16,050 nt of DNA from GCA-2699365 sp036160955 (GTDB taxonomy: Bacteria > Verrucomicrobiota > Verrucomicrobiia > Opitutales > Coraliomargaritaceae): NCBI GenBank assembly GCA_036160955.1, contig JAYYDJ010000065.1, positions 1 through 16,050 of the forward strand, written 5' to 3'. A model generated the notes under the pieces. That model was not told the DNA's origin. It did not search any database and saw only the letters and a list, made by a program, of their open reading frames with translations. Positions within the stretch are counted from its first letter, which is position 1, and each line of letters begins with the position of its first letter. A program made the position numbers and the translations under genes. Positions 14,376 to 16,050 of this stretch are shown one piece after another.

Positions 14376-15314
14376 GTGCTGAGATACCAATCTCTAATTT
14401 TTTTTCTGCTTCCTGTCGGGCTTGTTTCCCAGATTCTCATAACAGCTTTAGTTATCCTACTTTTTGGGTTTCTTCCAGCAGTTGCTCAAACGCAACGAGC
14501 CAGCAATTTTAAGCCATCTAACTTACCTAGTCGCTTAGGATTATCGGAGCAAAAGTCTTACTTGCAATCGTTGCGTAACCAAAGAATAGATGGCGATTAT
14601 TGTTTAAAATTTCAGATAATTCATAAGCCGCGACGAGGTAGCAGTCAGTATTATAACGGCGCTTTATACGGATCATTCAGCGAGAATAAATCCATGATTC
14701 GTGTTTTAATAGAAACAACTGGGAAGCTAGATAATAAACTGAGTGCGTATACGGAAATTCAAGCTGAAATAATAATACATGGCGGCGTCAGCCCGTCAGC
14801 GTGGTTTCGTAGGAACCAGAACGATTCATTCTTACTTATGCAGAGCACAGAAACTTTTGACCCTTTAGTGCCTAATATCTTATTTCGCACTTTTGATCTT
14901 CAGATGCCATATGTGCATTGGCAAAATTACATGTATGTGGGTCCCGATCGAATTGGCCGAGCAGGTGGTGTTCAAGTATTTAATATGTACCCGCCACCAG
15001 AATCTCCCGCTGCTTTAGCTGGAGTAGGGTTTGTGCGTATTGCTTTAGATAATACTTACTCTGCTCTGCGTAGGGCTAGCATTATTTTAATTGGCGAAGA
15101 TGTAGAAAGTGTTTTAGAAACGAGGAGTTTTGCAAAGGTACAAAATCAGTGGATGCTTCGTGAAGTATCTTTGTCCGATCCTATGACTAAAGACTGTACA
15201 TCTTTTAAAGTTAGTTCGGTAGCTCTTGGTATTACGTTAGACAGTTCTATTTTTAATTCCGTATCCAAAATTCAGGTACCGAATTTAGAGAGTAGTTATT
15301 TTGAAGATTTATAA
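14376..15314 (+). CDS. Putative secreted LolA-like fold protein
   Basis: A 312-residue exported protein. A long hydrophobic N-terminal segment (about 6-34) ends in AVA-Q, a plausible signal-peptidase site after residue 37. The mature part resembles uncharacterised outer-membrane lipoprotein-sorting (LolA-like) proteins: DGDYCLKFQI with a following polar beta region, FRTFDLQMPYVHWQNYMYVG (170-189), GGVQVFNMYPPPES (197-210), VRIALDNTYSALRRA (220-234), then TRSFAKVQNQWMLREVSLSD (249-268) and a final TSFKVSSVALGITLDSSIFN segment. These fit an unclosed beta-barrel that binds lipid-type ligands. No lipobox cysteine is present after the signal. The start is GTG at 14376, eight bases after secG, so translation is likely coupled. 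The assignment is by motif pattern and is moderately sure. Confidence 0.6.
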   Translation: MLRYQSLIFFLLPVGLVSQILITALVILLFGFLPAVAQTQRASNFKPSNLPSRLGLSEQKSYLQSLRNQRIDGDYCLKFQIIHKPRRGSSQYYNGALYGSFSENKSMIRVLIETTGKLDNKLSAYTEIQAEIIIHGGVSPSAWFRRNQNDSFLLMQSTETFDPLVPNILFRTFDLQMPYVHWQNYMYVGPDRIGRAGGVQVFNMYPPPESPAALAGVGFVRIALDNTYSALRRASIILIGEDVESVLETRSFAKVQNQWMLREVSLSDPMTKDCTSFKVSSVALGITLDSSIFNSVSKIQVPNLESSYFEDL

Positions 15315-15348
15315 TTTCTTTTTATATTTATGAGTGTCTTTTTTGTGA

Positions 15349-15372
15349 TGACATTTCGAGTTGACATATCGA
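15349..15372 (+). promoter_or_regulatory. Tandem direct repeat, candidate operator
   Basis: TGACATTTCGA (15349-15359) and TGACATATCGA (15362-15372) differ at one base and are spaced 13 bases start to start. They lie 45-68 bases before the ATG of a gene encoding a ribbon-helix-helix protein, a fold whose members often bind tandem repeated half-sites. Autoregulation is inferred only. Confidence 0.45.
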
Positions 15373-15379
15373 CCTGCTA

Positions 15380-15413
15380 ACACAGCCTGTGTATCTATCT
15401 TACACGAGATACA
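15380..15413. promoter_or_regulatory. Two overlapping dyads just before the RHH/H1-like gene
   Basis: ACACAG-C-CTGTGT (15380-15392) is a perfect 13-base palindrome. Overlapping it, TGTATCT (15390-15396) and AGATACA (15407-15413) are inverted repeats with a 10-base loop. The second ends three bases before the ATG at 15417, so if transcribed it could form a hairpin that masks the start. Confidence 0.45.
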
Positions 15414-15416
15414 TTT

Positions 15417-16040
15417 ATGAGTCTTGAAGCCTCTACCCCGTTGACTTTTGACTTGCAGCAAAACCTTTTGTTTAAGCTGGAGAAAATTCAGCGTCGAGTC
15501 GGAGCACGTTCAATTAGTGAACTTATACGATTTGCAATTAGTATTTACGATGCTAAAGAATTAGAGTATCACCATGTTGCGCACCGGCAAATTTCTGTTC
15601 GCTTATCGCCTGAGTTGCGTCTGCGCCTGGAGACGCTTAGCAAGAAGAATAAAGTGAGCGTTGGTGTGATCTTACGAGCAGCTTTGAGTGCACTACCTTT
15701 AAACCCGTCTACATATAAAACTGAAACCATTATGCCTAAGAAAAAAGTAACAAAAAAAGTGGCTAAAAAAACCACTAAAAAAGCACCAGCTAAAAAAGCT
15801 GTTAAAAAAGTTGCCAAGAAAGCACCTGCTAAAAAGAAGGTAGCTAAGAAGGCACCTGCTAAAAAGAAGGTCGCTAAGAAAGCACCGGCAAAAAAGAAGG
15901 TAGCTAAGAAAGCACCGGCTAAAAAGAAGGTCGCTAAGAAAGCACCGGCAAAAAAGAAGGTAGCTAAGAAAGCACCAGCTAAAAAGAAGGTCGCTAAGAA
16001 GGCACCTGCAAAAAAGAAGGTAGCTAAGAAGAAAAAGTAA
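15417..16040 (+). CDS. Double ribbon-helix-helix protein with histone H1-like lysine-rich tail
   Basis: A 207-residue basic protein of unusual layout, probably binding DNA. Residues about 8-45 read as one ribbon-helix-helix unit (LTFDLQQ strand, NLLFKLEKIQRRVG helix, SISELIRFAISIYD helix) and residues about 57-93 as a second (RQISVRLS strand, PELRLRLETLSKKNK helix, SVGVILRAALSAL helix). In CopG/MetJ/Arc-type proteins two such units pair to place a two-stranded sheet in the major groove; here one chain may supply both. From residue 106 the protein is almost only K, A, V, P and T. It contains seven copies of KVAKKAPAKK (131-200), like histone H1/Hc1-type bacterial proteins. An in-frame ATG at 15732 (MPKKKVTKKVAKK) could start the tail alone. 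It could organise the nucleoid, repress genes, or both; no function is established by sequence. Confidence 0.75.
   Translation: MSLEASTPLTFDLQQNLLFKLEKIQRRVGARSISELIRFAISIYDAKELEYHHVAHRQISVRLSPELRLRLETLSKKNKVSVGVILRAALSALPLNPSTYKTETIMPKKKVTKKVAKKTTKKAPAKKAVKKVAKKAPAKKKVAKKAPAKKKVAKKAPAKKKVAKKAPAKKKVAKKAPAKKKVAKKAPAKKKVAKKAPAKKKVAKKKK
15810..16019 (+). repeat. Seven 30-base tandem coding repeats with a 60-base higher-order period
   Basis: Seven 30-base units encode V-A-K-K-A-P-A-K-K-K. From 15840 on the synonymous bases alternate: units starting GTAGCT with GCT later alternate with units starting GTCGCT with GCA. The units at 15870 and 15930 look identical. The alternation points to duplication of a 60-base pair of units. 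A part unit (GTAGCTAAG) ends the gene. Confidence 0.9.
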
Positions 16041-16050
16041 GTTCTTTTCT

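Noticed and set aside
15810..16019. Regular 30-base repeats resembling a CRISPR array
   Set aside because: There are no unique spacers; the units are contiguous, in frame and encode a uniform lysine-rich protein tail.

Overview
The window is ordinary bacterial chromosome, AT-rich and tightly packed with housekeeping genes; there is no phage, insertion sequence, CRISPR array, rRNA or tRNA gene that I can see. The gene set (ribH-nusB-ftsY run, PPDK with a GGVSSHAALVAR phosphohistidine loop, DUF502 protein, TatC, SecG, histone H1-like lysine-rich tail) suggests a Verrucomicrobiota-type bacterium, perhaps of the Opitutae. That placement is inference from protein style, not from a marker search. 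The cell is diderm by inference: a Deg-type periplasmic protease, a LolA-like secreted protein and a nucleotide-sugar enzyme are present.

Layout: 1-288 is the 3' end of a PRPP synthetase gene. 360-1826 (+) is a DegP/HtrA-like protease that converges on and overlaps by 4 bases a minus-strand run, ribH-nusB-ftsY-aroB (4837 down to 1823). Divergent from ribH is tgt (4988-6100, +). A second minus-strand run holds a DUF502 membrane protein, a RecO-like protein and rfbB (8727 down to 6258). A HAD phosphatase (8918-9499, +) faces the large ppdK gene (12350 down to 9609, -). Divergent from ppdK is tatC (12559-13404, +), then a small minus-strand membrane protein, then secG and a secreted LolA-like protein as a coupled pair (13885-15314, +). 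Last comes a double ribbon-helix-helix protein with a repetitive AKKAPAKK tail (15417-16040, +). No gene-free stretch exceeds about 210 bases; the longest is 12351-12558, between ppdK and tatC.

How the genes relate: the protein-export theme recurs (FtsY, SecG, TatC, the Deg-type protease, the LolA-like protein). Riboflavin, shikimate, queuosine and PRPP metabolism supply the other core functions, and PPDK links pyruvate and PEP. Start sites generally lack Shine-Dalgarno sequences, and at several genes a -10-like hexamer lies only 6-10 bases before the start codon, so some messages may have very short leaders or none.

The most interesting locus is the last gene: two tandem ribbon-helix-helix units joined to a histone H1-like tail, with an in-frame internal ATG that could yield the tail alone, behind a short upstream region packed with direct and inverted repeats. 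The tail resembles the lysine-rich N-terminal extension on the PPDK of the same window. Other points worth checking are a queuosine transglycosylase missing two of the usual zinc cysteines and a lumazine synthase with a changed active-site loop.
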